From Mucilaginibacter gossypii (lineage in GTDB: Bacteria; Bacteroidota; Bacteroidia; Sphingobacteriales; Sphingobacteriaceae), in NCBI RefSeq assembly GCF_900100945.1, contig NZ_FNCG01000005.1, positions 62,001-126,000 on the forward strand: a stretch of DNA of 64,000 nt, written 5' to 3'. The notes beneath the pieces are model-generated. The model was given only the letters and a program-made list of their open reading frames with translations, was not told the DNA's origin and made no database searches. Shown one piece after another: positions 8,099-15,269 of the stretch (position 1 is its first letter; every line of letters starts with the position of its first letter). The position numbers and the translations under genes were made by a program.

Positions 8099-9394
8099 AT
8101 GCCATATCATATGCGTTTTAATGTAAAGCAAAGCCCCTATTTCCTGTTGTCACCCTTCCTTGTTTATTACGTTTATCGTGTATTGAAATTTAAATATCCG
8201 GTGTTATATGGCGATGAGCCCAGGTACGTTGGTTTTGCATCCAACTTAATTCATGGTTTTTACTCGCCCCCCGCGCCTGATATTAATTTGTGGAGCGGTC
8301 CGGGTTATCCTATTGTACTTATGCCTTGTGCCGCTTTGCATTTACCGGTTATTTGGTATACCTTATTAAACGCGCTTTTCTTTTACCTGTCGGTCGTGTT
8401 TTTGTATCAGGCCCTGCGCTATCTGGTTAAGGAAAAGCTTGCCATGTTATTTGCCATTATATGGGCATTTTATATTAATCTTTACCAGTTTTTGCCCGCT
8501 ATTTATACTGAAGTTTTTACTTCATTTTTAATAGTAAGTATTGTATACAGCGTCACCTTGTATTTTGTGAAGCATAAAACAATATACCTTGTACTTTCAG
8601 GTTTTCTGATTGGTTTCCTGGCCTTAACCAAAATCATTTTTGGTTATGTAATATTGCTTTGTTTTATCATCTGTTTGCTGTTAAGTATCATAAAAGCGAT
8701 AAGAACATCTTGTATTAAAGCGGTATATATCTTCGCTATAGCCTTGCTTACCACAGTGCCCTATCTTTCCTATACCCAACACCTTACCGGAAAGGTTTTT
8801 TACTGGGGAAATTCCGGAGGGATGAGTTTGTACTGGATGAGTTCGCCCTATGATTTGGAATATGGCGACTGGAAGGCTCCCTATCTGTCTAACTCAATAC
8901 TCCCGATGCCATTTAAATCAACCGAAGGCGATTCGCTGCTGCAAGCAAATCATGCCAAAGAGATATCTTTTATTATGGCGCATCAAGGTGTTGAGCAGGA
9001 TGAACTTTTTAAAAAAGCGGCAATCAGAAATATTAAATCCGCCCCTAAAAAATTTGTAAAAAATTACTTCTACAACATCTCGCGAATGCTTTTTGATTTT
9101 CCTTATTCATATACCTATCAGGTTACTCAAACAATAAGCAACATTATTACAGGATCCTTGCTTTTGTGGGCTTCCGTTATTTGTTTGGTCATAAGTGTAA
9201 TTAACCGAAAGCAGATCATCTATCCGGTTAAGCTAACCATGCTGCTTTTTACGGTTTACTTTTTGCTTAGCGGCTTTGCAAGTGCTTACGTGAGGCAATT
9301 GGATGTTGTAGTGCCGATACTGTTTTTTTGGATAGCCTGTACTATTGATAAAATGCCCAAAATGAGCTTGAAGTTTAAAGAAGCGGCTGTTTAA
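8099..9394 (+). CDS. Membrane glycosyltransferase, GT39/ArnT-like
   Basis: 431 residues, about ten membrane segments. The first large loop carries Y-G-D39-E40-P-R-Y-V-G-F-A, the acidic pair of GT-C enzymes of the dolichyl-phosphate-mannose transferase/ArnT type that use lipid-linked sugars and act outside the inner membrane. A further loop after about residue 230 is extracytoplasmic in this topology. Acceptor and sugar unknown. Met5 is an alternative start. The stop overlaps the trmD stop by 4 nt on the opposite strand. It is the larger gene of the block inserted between trmD and rplS. Confidence 0.7.
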   Translation: MPYHMRFNVKQSPYFLLSPFLVYYVYRVLKFKYPVLYGDEPRYVGFASNLIHGFYSPPAPDINLWSGPGYPIVLMPCAALHLPVIWYTLLNALFFYLSVVFLYQALRYLVKEKLAMLFAIIWAFYINLYQFLPAIYTEVFTSFLIVSIVYSVTLYFVKHKTIYLVLSGFLIGFLALTKIIFGYVILLCFIICLLLSIIKAIRTSCIKAVYIFAIALLTTVPYLSYTQHLTGKVFYWGNSGGMSLYWMSSPYDLEYGDWKAPYLSNSILPMPFKSTEGDSLLQANHAKEISFIMAHQGVEQDELFKKAAIRNIKSAPKKFVKNYFYNISRMLFDFPYSYTYQVTQTISNIITGSLLLWASVICLVISVINRKQIIYPVKLTMLLFTVYFLLSGFASAYVRQLDVVVPILFFWIACTIDKMPKMSLKFKEAAV

Positions 9395-10071
9395 TCTTTA
9401 TCCAACAAATCCGGCCGTCGTGCTTTTGTACGCTCTAATGCCTGCTCGTGGCGCCATTTTTCTATTTCGGGTGTGTTGCCTCCTAAAAGTATTTCGGGGA
9501 CCTTGTGCCCGTTCCAGTCGGCCGGACGGGTATAAACAGGGGCATCCAGCAGGTCGTCCTGGAACGAATCAGACAATGCAGATGTTTCATCACTTAACAC
9601 CCCCGGGATAAGCCTCACTACGGCATCAACCAGTACGGCTGCGGGCAGTTCGCCTCCCGAAAGTACATAATCGCCTATCGAGATCTCGCGGGTTACATAA
9701 ATGTCGCGGATGCGTTGATCGATACCTTTGTAATGACCGCAAAGGATAATGATATTTTTTTTGATGGAAAGCTGGTTAGCGATAGCCTGATTGAGGGTTT
9801 CGCCATCGGGCGACATGAAGATGATCTCGTCATAATCACGCTCTGATTTTAGTTTTTCAATACATGCCGCAAAAGGTGGAATGGTCATCACCATACCGCT
9901 GCCGCCACCGTAAGGATAATCATCCACGCTTTTTTGCTTATTGGTGGCATAATCCCTAAGGTTATGAACAACAATTTCAGAAATCCCCTTTTTCTGCGCA
10001 CGCTGCAAAATAGAATGTGCAAAAGGGCTTTCAAGCAAACCGGGTAATACAGAAATGATATCGAAACGCAT
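9391..10071 (-). CDS. trmD: tRNA (guanine-N1-)-methyltransferase
   Basis: 226 residues. It methylates G37 next to the anticodon with S-adenosylmethionine, which prevents frameshifting. The SPOUT trefoil-knot pieces are present: YGGGSGMVM (54-62), MSPDG (86-90), [10 protein letters not shown] (111-120) and [14 protein letters not shown] (130-143), followed by the [16 protein letters not shown] segment that holds the catalytic aspartate. It lies in the right order and strand for the S16-L19 operon, but rimM is 4.5 kb upstream and rplS 2.2 kb downstream. Confidence 0.97.
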   Translation of the reverse strand: MRFDIISVLPGLLESPFAHSILQRAQKKGISEIVVHNLRDYATNKQKSVDDYPYGGGSGMVMTIPPFAACIEKLKSERDYDEIIFMSPDGETLNQAIANQLSIKKNIIILCGHYKGIDQRIRDIYVTREISIGDYVLSGGELPAAVLVDAVVRLIPGVLSDETSALSDSFQDDLLDAPVYTRPADWNGHKVPEILLGGNTPEIEKWRHEQALERTKARRPDLLDKD

Positions 10072-10081
10072 ATTTTCTTCA

Positions 10082-10169
10082 GACTCAGGATAAAAGAATC
10101 AGGATGCAAGATTACTGAAAAATGTCCTCTCTCCGAAATTGTCTTGATTCCTGAGTCGTGCAATCTTGC
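10082..10169. repeat. Inverted-repeat spacer upstream of trmD
   Basis: GACTCAGGA (10082-10090) and TCCTGAGTC (10149-10157) are exact reverse complements, as are GCAAGATT (10106-10113) and AATCTTGC (10162-10169). The two pairs are not nested. The word GCAAGATT resembles the repeat at 1872-2009. Confidence 0.5.
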
Positions 10170-10177
10170 TTCTATGA

Positions 10178-10549
10178 CTATCCTCTATGCTGATAAATTC
10201 CCCATAAATTACCCGCCGGATCGGTAAAATGTGCGGTAATCTCAGGAAAATCTTTACCAATGGGTTGAACAATGATACCTCCGTTAGCCTCTATCAGTTT
10301 AAGTGTTGCTTCTGCATTATCAACCATAATGGAGATCAGTAACCCTGCTTTGCCCATCGGTTCGCGACCGGTTACCCACATGCCGCTTACTTCTCCTACG
10401 CCGTCATCAAACGAGGCGGAGCCGTGATTATCCGTACGGATGTGCCAGCCGAAAACAGTTTCAAAAAACTTTGAGGATATGCTGATATCAGTAGCTGGAA
10501 TCTCGATATAACATATTTTGCCATTGCCGTAGATGGGTTGCTTTGCCAT
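10178..10549 (-). CDS. VOC family (glyoxalase-like) protein
   Basis: 123 residues with the two-babbb pattern of vicinal-oxygen-chelate proteins: N-terminal GKICYIEIPATDISISSKFFETVFGW and C-terminal HFTDPAGNLWGIYQ. The glutamate of IEIP and the residues near the end of the second module would be candidate metal ligands. Members include glyoxalases, dioxygenases and antibiotic-binding proteins; specificity cannot be read. A second VOC gene lies upstream, separated by a REP-like palindrome. Confidence 0.8.
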   Translation of the reverse strand: MAKQPIYGNGKICYIEIPATDISISSKFFETVFGWHIRTDNHGSASFDDGVGEVSGMWVTGREPMGKAGLLISIMVDNAEATLKLIEANGGIIVQPIGKDFPEITAHFTDPAGNLWGIYQHRG

Positions 10550-10590
10550 GGTTTTACTAAGTTAAAGTGATAAAATCTAACGCTAAAATT

Positions 10591-10682
10591 ATGTCATTGC
10601 GAGGAGGAACGACGTGGCAATCGCATGCTATACAGGGCGGCTATGCTTCCGTGCGGTTGCCGCGCTACGCTCGCAATGACAT
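10591..10682. repeat. REP-like palindrome, ATGTCATTGCGAG type
   Basis: ATGTCATTGCGAG (10591-10603) is repeated exactly in reverse complement at 10670-10682; the interior holds further pairing words (GTGGCAATCGC against GCGGTTGCCGCGC). It fills the spacer between the two VOC genes. Confidence 0.75.
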
Positions 10683-10702
10683 GGTTTATAAAAGTATTTT
10701 GT

Positions 10703-11092
10703 TTAAATTACCTTCTCAATCATCCATCGATGCCCAAAAGGGTCGATAAAGTCACCCTGGCGGTAACCATAGTCCCAGTCTGTTACTTCCGAAGCTATTG
10801 TTGCGCCTGCCTGCCTCGCAGCTTCCATCACCGCATGTACGTCATCAACAAAAACACCGATGGTTACAGTGGTAGCCTTTGTAGTATCGGGGCAAAGCAC
10901 AGCCGTTCGCTCGGTTTCTTCGTGCAGGTGAAAGATAGTTCCGTCTATCGAAAGCTCTGATACGTGGATGCTGCCATCATCATTGCTAAATCGCCTGAGT
11001 TCTACCGCGCCCAAAGCTTTAATGTAAAAGCTGATATCGGTTACACCATGCGGAATGGCTAACTGCGGCGCGAAGCTTGGTTTTGTTGCCAT
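10703..11092 (-). CDS. VOC family protein, PhnB/bleomycin-resistance-like
   Basis: 129 residues. The opening FAPQLAIPHGVTDISFYIKALGA, the central ELSIDGTIFHLHEE and the closing GDFIDPFGHRWMIEKV are the usual marks of the PhnB-type VOC subgroup. Despite the subgroup name there is no sign of phosphonate genes nearby. It is on the same strand as, and 16 nt downstream of, the XRE regulator gene, so the membrane proteins, regulator and VOC genes may form one transcript leading toward trmD. Confidence 0.8.
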   Translation of the reverse strand: MATKPSFAPQLAIPHGVTDISFYIKALGAVELRRFSNDDGSIHVSELSIDGTIFHLHEETERTAVLCPDTTKATTVTIGVFVDDVHAVMEAARQAGATIASEVTDWDYGYRQGDFIDPFGHRWMIEKVI

Positions 11093-11108
11093 GGTTATAT
11101 TGGTTTAA

Positions 11109-11309
11109 TTAATCCTCTTCGTCTAACGAAAAAATATCCTCAACAGGTTTGCCAAATACGCGGGCTATTTTTAAAGCCAGCACGGTGGATGGCACATACC
11201 GGTTGCTTTCGATTGTGTTGATGGTTTGCCGCGACACCCCGATAAGCTCTGCAAGCTCGGCCTGGGTTATGTTTTTGATGGCGCGCTCAACCCGGATGTT
11301 ATTTTTCAT
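11109..11309 (-). CDS. Small XRE-type transcriptional regulator
   Basis: 66 residues from the ATG at 11309; a GTG at 11360 would give 83, but the internal ATG overlaps the upstream stop by 4 nt (ATGA) and fits the family start MKNNIRVERA. It is almost only a helix-turn-helix: ITQAELAELIGVSRQTINTIE then YVPSTVLALKIARVFGKPVEDIF. Such tiny regulators often repress the operon that also codes for a membrane partner; here two paralogous membrane proteins are upstream. A likely operator is described at 12272-12287. Confidence 0.88.
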   Translation of the reverse strand: MKNNIRVERAIKNITQAELAELIGVSRQTINTIESNRYVPSTVLALKIARVFGKPVEDIFSLDEED

Positions 11310-11743
11310 GCCTGCCCCTCTTCCTTGTTGATGAGGCGATTGTTTTGAAAAATCTTCCACCTGAAACGCACAATGAAAAACACAAGCGGTACCAATAAAT
11401 TTAAAAACAAAATATGTTCGGTGTCTTTACTTAATATTAAACTCACAACCAAAAGTATATAATTTACATAAATGGCCCATTGCAATGAGTCGAGCCGGAG
11501 TTTAAAGATCTGTTCGTCTTCAATGCGTTCTTTTGCGAAAGCGATAAAGAATAAACCTATGGCCATGAGCAGTGTGGTAGTCATAAAAAAGATATGATGG
11601 CTGTTAAACAGGTCGTCGCTTACAGGTTCTTCATGCATGCTAAAGCCCATCTCTTTTTTAAACATTACGATGGGGATATGGATCAGGAACAGCGCAAGCC
11701 CCAGGTACCTGAACCAATGCGGAAATAAAAAACGTGATTTCAT
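11306..11743 (-). CDS. Four-helix membrane protein, paralogue A
   Basis: 145 residues from Met at 11743; a longer frame reaches 11800 but the paralogue next door begins with the same MKSRFLFPH, which fixes the start. Four hydrophobic segments. It shares the stretch LRLDSLQWAIYVNY with paralogue B, preceded by an acidic D-E pair and followed by a C-terminal FFIVRFRWK against FFIIRFRWK. Family not recognised. The stop overlaps the regulator start, so the two are translationally coupled; the membrane protein may signal to, or be controlled by, the regulator. Confidence 0.75.
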   Translation of the reverse strand: MKSRFLFPHWFRYLGLALFLIHIPIVMFKKEMGFSMHEEPVSDDLFNSHHIFFMTTTLLMAIGLFFIAFAKERIEDEQIFKLRLDSLQWAIYVNYILLVVSLILSKDTEHILFLNLLVPLVFFIVRFRWKIFQNNRLINKEEGQA

Positions 11744-11811
11744 GATTGTAAAATTTGCTCGAAACACAAGATGGCTGTATTCTAAATTTTTCTTATTCAA
11801 TCAACTATAGT

Positions 11812-12246
11812 TTAATTTGATTCTTTTGCGAGGCTTCTGTTTAATAAAAAAACCTTCCATCTAAACCGGATGATAAAGAATATCAAAGGGGTAATGACAT
11901 TGTAGGCTACGATTTCAAGAAATTTAAAACCATGTATCAAAACGACTAAGATCAGAAAAAGGCAATAGTTTACATATATCGCCCATTGTAATGAGTCCAA
12001 CCGCAGCTGTGAAATATGCTCATCTTCATCTTTTTCTTTGGAGAAAGCTATAAGCAATAATCCGATGATAACGATGATAATATTAAAGTCGTTTGTGATA
12101 TTCATCCAGATATTGGGAGTATCTCCTGTTTGGGCGAAGCCCTTGGGATAAATAAATTTTAAAGCAACGGCTTTTAATATATCTATGACAAAACACAAGT
12201 AACCGATTAATCGACAATAGTGCGGAAATAAAAAACGTGATTTCAT
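11812..12246 (-). CDS. Four-helix membrane protein, paralogue B
   Basis: 144 residues starting MKSRFLFPHYCRLIG, clearly a tandem duplicate of paralogue A in N-terminus, the central LRLDSLQWAIYVNY motif and the RFRWK near the end. Even the DNA around the two start codons is alike. It is the first gene of the putative operon paralogue B - paralogue A - XRE regulator - VOC - VOC. The IS1595-like element begins 57 nt upstream. Confidence 0.75.
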   Translation of the reverse strand: MKSRFLFPHYCRLIGYLCFVIDILKAVALKFIYPKGFAQTGDTPNIWMNITNDFNIIIVIIGLLLIAFSKEKDEDEHISQLRLDSLQWAIYVNYCLFLILVVLIHGFKFLEIVAYNVITPLIFFIIRFRWKVFLLNRSLAKESN

Positions 12247-12271
12247 GATTGTAAAGTTTGGCTTACCAAAA

Positions 12272-12301
12272 GTAAAGTAAACTTTACAAAAGTCAAATAT
12301 A
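12272..12301 (-). promoter_or_regulatory. Promoter box and operator of the membrane/XRE operon
   Basis: GTAAAGT (12272-12278) and ACTTTAC (12281-12287) form a 7-bp inverted repeat with 2-nt spacer, and a further half site GTAAAG lies at 12251. On the minus strand TATATTTG (12301 to 12294) fits the -7 consensus, so the operator would sit at the transcription start. The -7 box overlaps the target duplication of the IS1595-like element, which separates it from its native upstream sequence. Confidence 0.55.
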
Positions 12302-12328
12302 TTGGTAACTATATATCAGTTGGGACAA
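12292..12328. repeat. Left end of IS1595-like element with target duplication
   Basis: 37 nt that recur exactly in reverse complement at 14486-14522. The inner 25 nt (12304-12328, starting GGTAACTATATATCAG) are the terminal inverted repeat. The outer part is the 8-bp target duplication AATATATT (12296-12303), itself palindromic, plus palindromic target flank. Confidence 0.9.
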
Positions 12329-12373
12329 AGGTAATATAGAAATTTGCAGAAGGGAGACGGTTAGTTTTATTTT

Positions 12374-13015
12374 TTAAAGCTGGCCGTCCCGGTCTGTGTT
12401 AAGAATTTTTTCTTTAATATCAATCAGGGTTTCTATTCTTATTTTTGCAATATCAGATTGCAGATTCATATAACGCTCTTCCATAATTTTATAAATCTCA
12501 ATGAAACATTTAGCTATGTTTGTTAACTGGCCTTTCATTTCTTGAATTTCATTTTCACCATAACCCAAAAACTTTACAGAGCCGTTTTTATACCTTTTGA
12601 AAATTATAGTATTCTCGGTTACAACAATTGTTTTGTCACCATTAATACCACTCCAAACTTGAGTTTTTCTTGTAATAAGTTCCTTTATTTCAAGTATTCC
12701 GACCTTTTTTAAATGAGCAAACCGATTTCTATGTTCTGGTAATCTGCCCAAGTCAGTTATAACAGTTGGATGGGTTTTTAATATATCTTTATATTCATTT
12801 TTTAATATTAAAGTAAAAAGCTCTCTTTTAAAATCTAAAGTAATCCTCTCATTGTATAAAATAAGATTTTTAAATTCTTCTTGTCTATTTATTTGAAAAC
12901 AGAAGTGCTTGCTTAAAAAATCATCTAAGAATTTTTCCAGTTCAATTGTGATTACAATTACATAGCCTGTTCTTTTATAGAACTCATCCATTGTTGGGGT
13001 GTCTTCTTCTGTCAT
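12374..13015 (-). CDS. HEPN-like passenger protein of the IS1595-like element
   Basis: 213 residues, rich in Lys, Glu and Ile, no membrane segment. The middle contains R96-N-R-F-A-H101, which fits the Rx4-6H motif of HEPN domains, preceded by a helical region with an early acidic patch (EKFLDDFL). HEPN proteins are often RNases in toxin or defence systems, but many are inactive, and no antitoxin-like partner is obvious here. It is divergent from the transposase with a 100-nt shared promoter region and lies fully inside the terminal repeats, so it moves with the element. HEPN assignment rests on one motif and general shape. Confidence 0.55.
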   Translation of the reverse strand: MTEEDTPTMDEFYKRTGYVIVITIELEKFLDDFLSKHFCFQINRQEEFKNLILYNERITLDFKRELFTLILKNEYKDILKTHPTVITDLGRLPEHRNRFAHLKKVGILEIKELITRKTQVWSGINGDKTIVVTENTIIFKRYKNGSVKFLGYGENEIQEMKGQLTNIAKCFIEIYKIMEERYMNLQSDIAKIRIETLIDIKEKILNTDRDGQL

Positions 13016-13064
13016 CTTATTTAGGTTTTATATCACTAACCTACAAAACTATTTTCAAATAAAC

Positions 13065-13095
13065 TTGTCCCATGTTGTTATTAATATTATATTTG
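13065..13095 (+). promoter_or_regulatory. Transposase promoter
   Basis: TTG (13065-13067), 20 nt, then TATATTTG (13088-13095): a full Bacteroidota promoter 20 nt before the transposase start. The TTG is inside ACTTGTCCCA (13063-13072), which copies the inner end of the right terminal repeat (from 14484). Confidence 0.7.
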
Positions 13096-13115
13096 TATAA
13101 GCAAATGATAAGATA

Positions 13116-14045
13116 ATGACAACAAAATTTAACAGCCTGATTCAAGTTTTAGATTTCTTCAAAGAAGAATCTACCTGCATTAATTATCTGGCTGCTTCGC
13201 GTTGGGGCGAAACACCTACATGTCCACATTGCGGTAACTTTGGCGCTTATGTAACTAATCGTGGCTTTAAATGCAAAGCAAAAGAGTGCCATAAAAAATT
13301 CACAGTTACTACAGGTACTATTTTTGAAAACACCAAAATCTCATTGCGTTTATGGTTTGCTGCTATGTACTTATGTACTGCTCATAAAAAAGGCGTTAGT
13401 TCATTACAATTAAGCCGGGATTTAAATATTACTCAAAAAACCGCATGGTTTATTTTACATCGTATACGCGAAATGCTGAATATTAACAACGCAGAACATT
13501 TAGACGGTACAGTTGAGATTGATGAAACTTATGTTGGTGGTGCAACTAAAAACAAAAGCAATTCAAAACGTAAAGAACTACGTGAGACAGGCGAAGTTTG
13601 GGCAAAGAAAACATCGGTTATTGCTATGGTAGGGCGTGAAACTGGAACTGTTAAAACCCATGTTATTAAAGCAAATAGCGTTAAATATTCAGATGTATTG
13701 CCTTTAATTCAAGCTTACATTTCAGAAAACGCTTTAATCATTACTGACAGCTCAACTATGTATGGTAGTCTGAAACATTCTTACAAACATGAGATAGTTA
13801 ACCACGTTCGTAAAGAATATGTAAGGGGTGCAATGCACACTAATACTATTGAGGGTTTCTTTAGCCAGTTGAAACGCGGGATAGTTGGCATTTATCATCA
13901 AGTATCACCAAAACATTTACATCGCTATTGTAATGAGTTTGGATACCGTTACAACACCCGTCAAGTAAAAGATGTAGTAAGGTTTGAAGATGCTATCAAA
14001 AACGTGAATAACGTTCGTTTAACTTATAAATCTTTAATAGCTTAG
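13116..14045 (+). CDS. IS1595-family (ISXO2-like) transposase
   Basis: 309 residues, full length. An N-terminal zinc ribbon has C36-P-H-C39 and C53-KAKE-C58; a helix-turn-helix-like region (about 95-120) follows. The DDE-like catalytic domain starts with EIDETYVGG (D136), continues with IITDSS (D211) and ends with HTNTIEGFFSQLKR (about 241-254), which supplies the N/E residues of the third site in this family. No frameshift or stop. It would cut and paste, or copy, the element bounded by the 25-bp repeats. Confidence 0.93.
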   Translation: MTTKFNSLIQVLDFFKEESTCINYLAASRWGETPTCPHCGNFGAYVTNRGFKCKAKECHKKFTVTTGTIFENTKISLRLWFAAMYLCTAHKKGVSSLQLSRDLNITQKTAWFILHRIREMLNINNAEHLDGTVEIDETYVGGATKNKSNSKRKELRETGEVWAKKTSVIAMVGRETGTVKTHVIKANSVKYSDVLPLIQAYISENALIITDSSTMYGSLKHSYKHEIVNHVRKEYVRGAMHTNTIEGFFSQLKRGIVGIYHQVSPKHLHRYCNEFGYRYNTRQVKDVVRFEDAIKNVNNVRLTYKSLIA

Positions 14046-14048
14046 TAT

Positions 14049-14189
14049 ATGGCAAAAGAAAAGAAAAAAGCAGAACCGAAACCACGCGCTGAGAAGTACG
14101 AGGGAAAGGTAAGTTTTGACGGGACTTTAGAACAAATGATTAAGATGGCAGGTAATACTAAATTGCCACCTAAAAAAGAAGATAAATAA
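14049..14189 (+). CDS. Small basic protein following the transposase
   Basis: 46 residues, beginning MAKEKKKAEPKPRAEKY and then a short folded-looking part, GKVSFDGTLEQMIKMAGN, ending PPKKEDK. It starts 4 nt after the transposase stop, so it is surely co-transcribed, and a terminator follows it. The basic tail plus a small hydrophobic core suggests a nucleic-acid or transposase-binding helper; this is inference only. Confidence 0.6.
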   Translation: MAKEKKKAEPKPRAEKYEGKVSFDGTLEQMIKMAGNTKLPPKKEDK

Positions 14190-14199
14190 TATTAATTTA

Positions 14200-14226
14200 A
14201 GAGGCTCAACCAAAGCCTCTTTTTTT
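14200..14226 (+). terminator. Terminator of the transposase unit
   Basis: AGAGGCT (14200-14206) pairs with AGCCTCT (14214-14220), followed by a run of seven T. The next reading frame begins directly after the T-run. Confidence 0.8.
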
Positions 14227-14484
14227 ATGCCTAAAAAAGATAAGTACATTATTACCGCAGCCGATGATTTGTTGAAAAGATCAATGGGAATTCAACGAGA
14301 TGAATCTTTAGGGAATAGTTTAGATAGCGAAAAACATATAATTGCAACACACAGAAAGAAAGCTGATAACTCAATAAGAAAAATGCCTAAACTCGAGAAG
14401 TCTGGTTGGTGGGCTGCTATACTATCTGCAATCATCGCTTTTATTGGTTTGATTTTTTTAATTATTCAATTCTTTAAAAAATAA
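14227..14484 (+). CDS. Small single-span membrane protein in the IS element
   Basis: 85 residues: a charged, mostly basic N-terminal part (1-57) and one C-terminal membrane helix (about 60-82, WWAAILSAIIAFIGLIF) ending in KK. The frame opens right after a terminator T-run with no ribosome binding site, so Met20 (14284) could be the true start, or the gene is read only by read-through. It ends 2 nt before the right terminal repeat. Function unknown. Confidence 0.45.
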   Translation: MPKKDKYIITAADDLLKRSMGIQRDESLGNSLDSEKHIIATHRKKADNSIRKMPKLEKSGWWAAILSAIIAFIGLIFLIIQFFKK

Positions 14485-14485
14485 C

Positions 14486-14522
14486 TTGTCCCAACTGATA
14501 TATAGTTACCAATATATTTGAC
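14486..14522. repeat. Right end of IS1595-like element with target duplication
   Basis: Exact reverse complement of 12292-12328. The terminal repeat proper is 14486-14510, the target duplication AATATATT is 14511-14518, and TTTGAC completes the palindromic target GTCAAATATATTTGAC. Confidence 0.9.
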
Positions 14523-14549
14523 AAATATTTTTTAAAATCCCGTTAAATG

Positions 14550-14575
14550 AAAAATGCCCGTGAGGACACGGGCAT
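14550..14575 (-). terminator. rimM terminator
   Basis: ATGCCCGTG (14554-14562) pairs with CACGGGCAT (14567-14575) around a 4-nt loop; on the minus strand TTTT follows. It lies 45 nt after the rimM stop and would stop transcription before trmD even without the inserted genes. Confidence 0.85.
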
Positions 14576-14619
14576 GGGGGAATCTTATTTCTTTAATCTA
14601 AAAGTCTTGACTATCAAAC

Positions 14620-15147
14620 TTAGCCTTCCAGGTAAATGTCCAGCAACCCTTCGGGCAGGTCAATGTAAATCTCACCGCCTTCAACATCAATACCTTTAAT
14701 TATCTCTAAGTTAAGCGGAAAAAGTACTTCCTTATTTTTGTATTTAACTGTGGCTATCAATTGCTGCGGATATTCCTGCACCGATAATATTTCGCCCAGT
14801 TCACCGTGGGTTTCATCTATAGCGATAAAGCCTTCCACGTCATTCAGGGTAAACTCGTTCTTTTTCTTTTTTGGCTTTAGCTTAGCGGGCAGGTAGATAT
14901 CCCGCTTTACCAGGGTTGATGCTTTTTCAATGGTATCAACATCTTCCAGGTTTAAGTAGGCGTTGTTTTTTTGCAGATACTTTATTGATGATACAAAATA
15001 AGGGATCATTTTACCCGCAATGTCAATAAACACTGCGTTAAATTTAATGGCTTCAATGCCATCAAAATCAACGTAGATCTGTAGTTCACCTTTTAAGCCT
15101 TTGGTTTTTAGTACGCTGCCTATCCTGAAATGCTCTTCAGTTTTCAT
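14620..15147 (-). CDS. rimM: 16S rRNA processing protein RimM
   Basis: 175 residues. RimM binds S19 and helps 30S head maturation. The N-terminal RimM domain opens FRIGSVLKTKGLKGELQIYVDFD, and the PRC-barrel half contains FIAIDETHGELGEILSVQEYP and KNKEVLFPLNLEIIKGIDVEGGEIYIDLPEGLLD. It follows rpsP on the same strand with a hairpin in the 122-nt gap, and ends in a strong terminator, unlike the usual read-through into trmD. Confidence 0.95.
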   Translation of the reverse strand: MKTEEHFRIGSVLKTKGLKGELQIYVDFDGIEAIKFNAVFIDIAGKMIPYFVSSIKYLQKNNAYLNLEDVDTIEKASTLVKRDIYLPAKLKPKKKKNEFTLNDVEGFIAIDETHGELGEILSVQEYPQQLIATVKYKNKEVLFPLNLEIIKGIDVEGGEIYIDLPEGLLDIYLEG

Positions 15148-15164
15148 TTAAAATATAATTAAAC

Positions 15165-15197
15165 AATAATGGCGAAGCTGTTTGCCTCGCCATTATT
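15165..15197 (-). terminator. Hairpin between rpsP and rimM
   Basis: AATAATGGCGA (15165-15175) pairs exactly with TCGCCATTATT (15187-15197). On the minus strand it is followed by an A/T-rich stretch without a clean T-run, so it is more likely an attenuator or mRNA-stability stem than a full terminator. Confidence 0.55.
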
Positions 15198-15269
15198 CGG
15201 ATTTAAGAAATCAAACGTATAGATTCAAGATAAATTACTTTTCCTGCGTTCTGTACGCTTTTTTCAAAA

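Larger units (their letters stand above)
12304..14510. mobile_element. IS1595-family insertion element with passenger genes
   Basis: 2207 bp, bounded by perfect 25-bp terminal inverted repeats beginning GGTAACTATATATCAG and ending in the complement, and flanked by an 8-bp direct duplication AATATATT, the duplication length of IS1595 elements. It carries an ISXO2/IS1595-type transposase (13116-14045), a divergent HEPN-like gene (12374-13015) and two small genes (14049-14189, 14227-14484). Perfect ends, an exact duplication and an intact transposase suggest a recent and perhaps still mobile insertion. It lies between the rimM terminator and the membrane/XRE operon. Confidence 0.9.

Noticed and set aside
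10703..11092. PhnB as a phosphonate-metabolism enzyme
   Set aside because: The name is historical; there are no phosphonate genes in the window, so only the VOC family is claimed.
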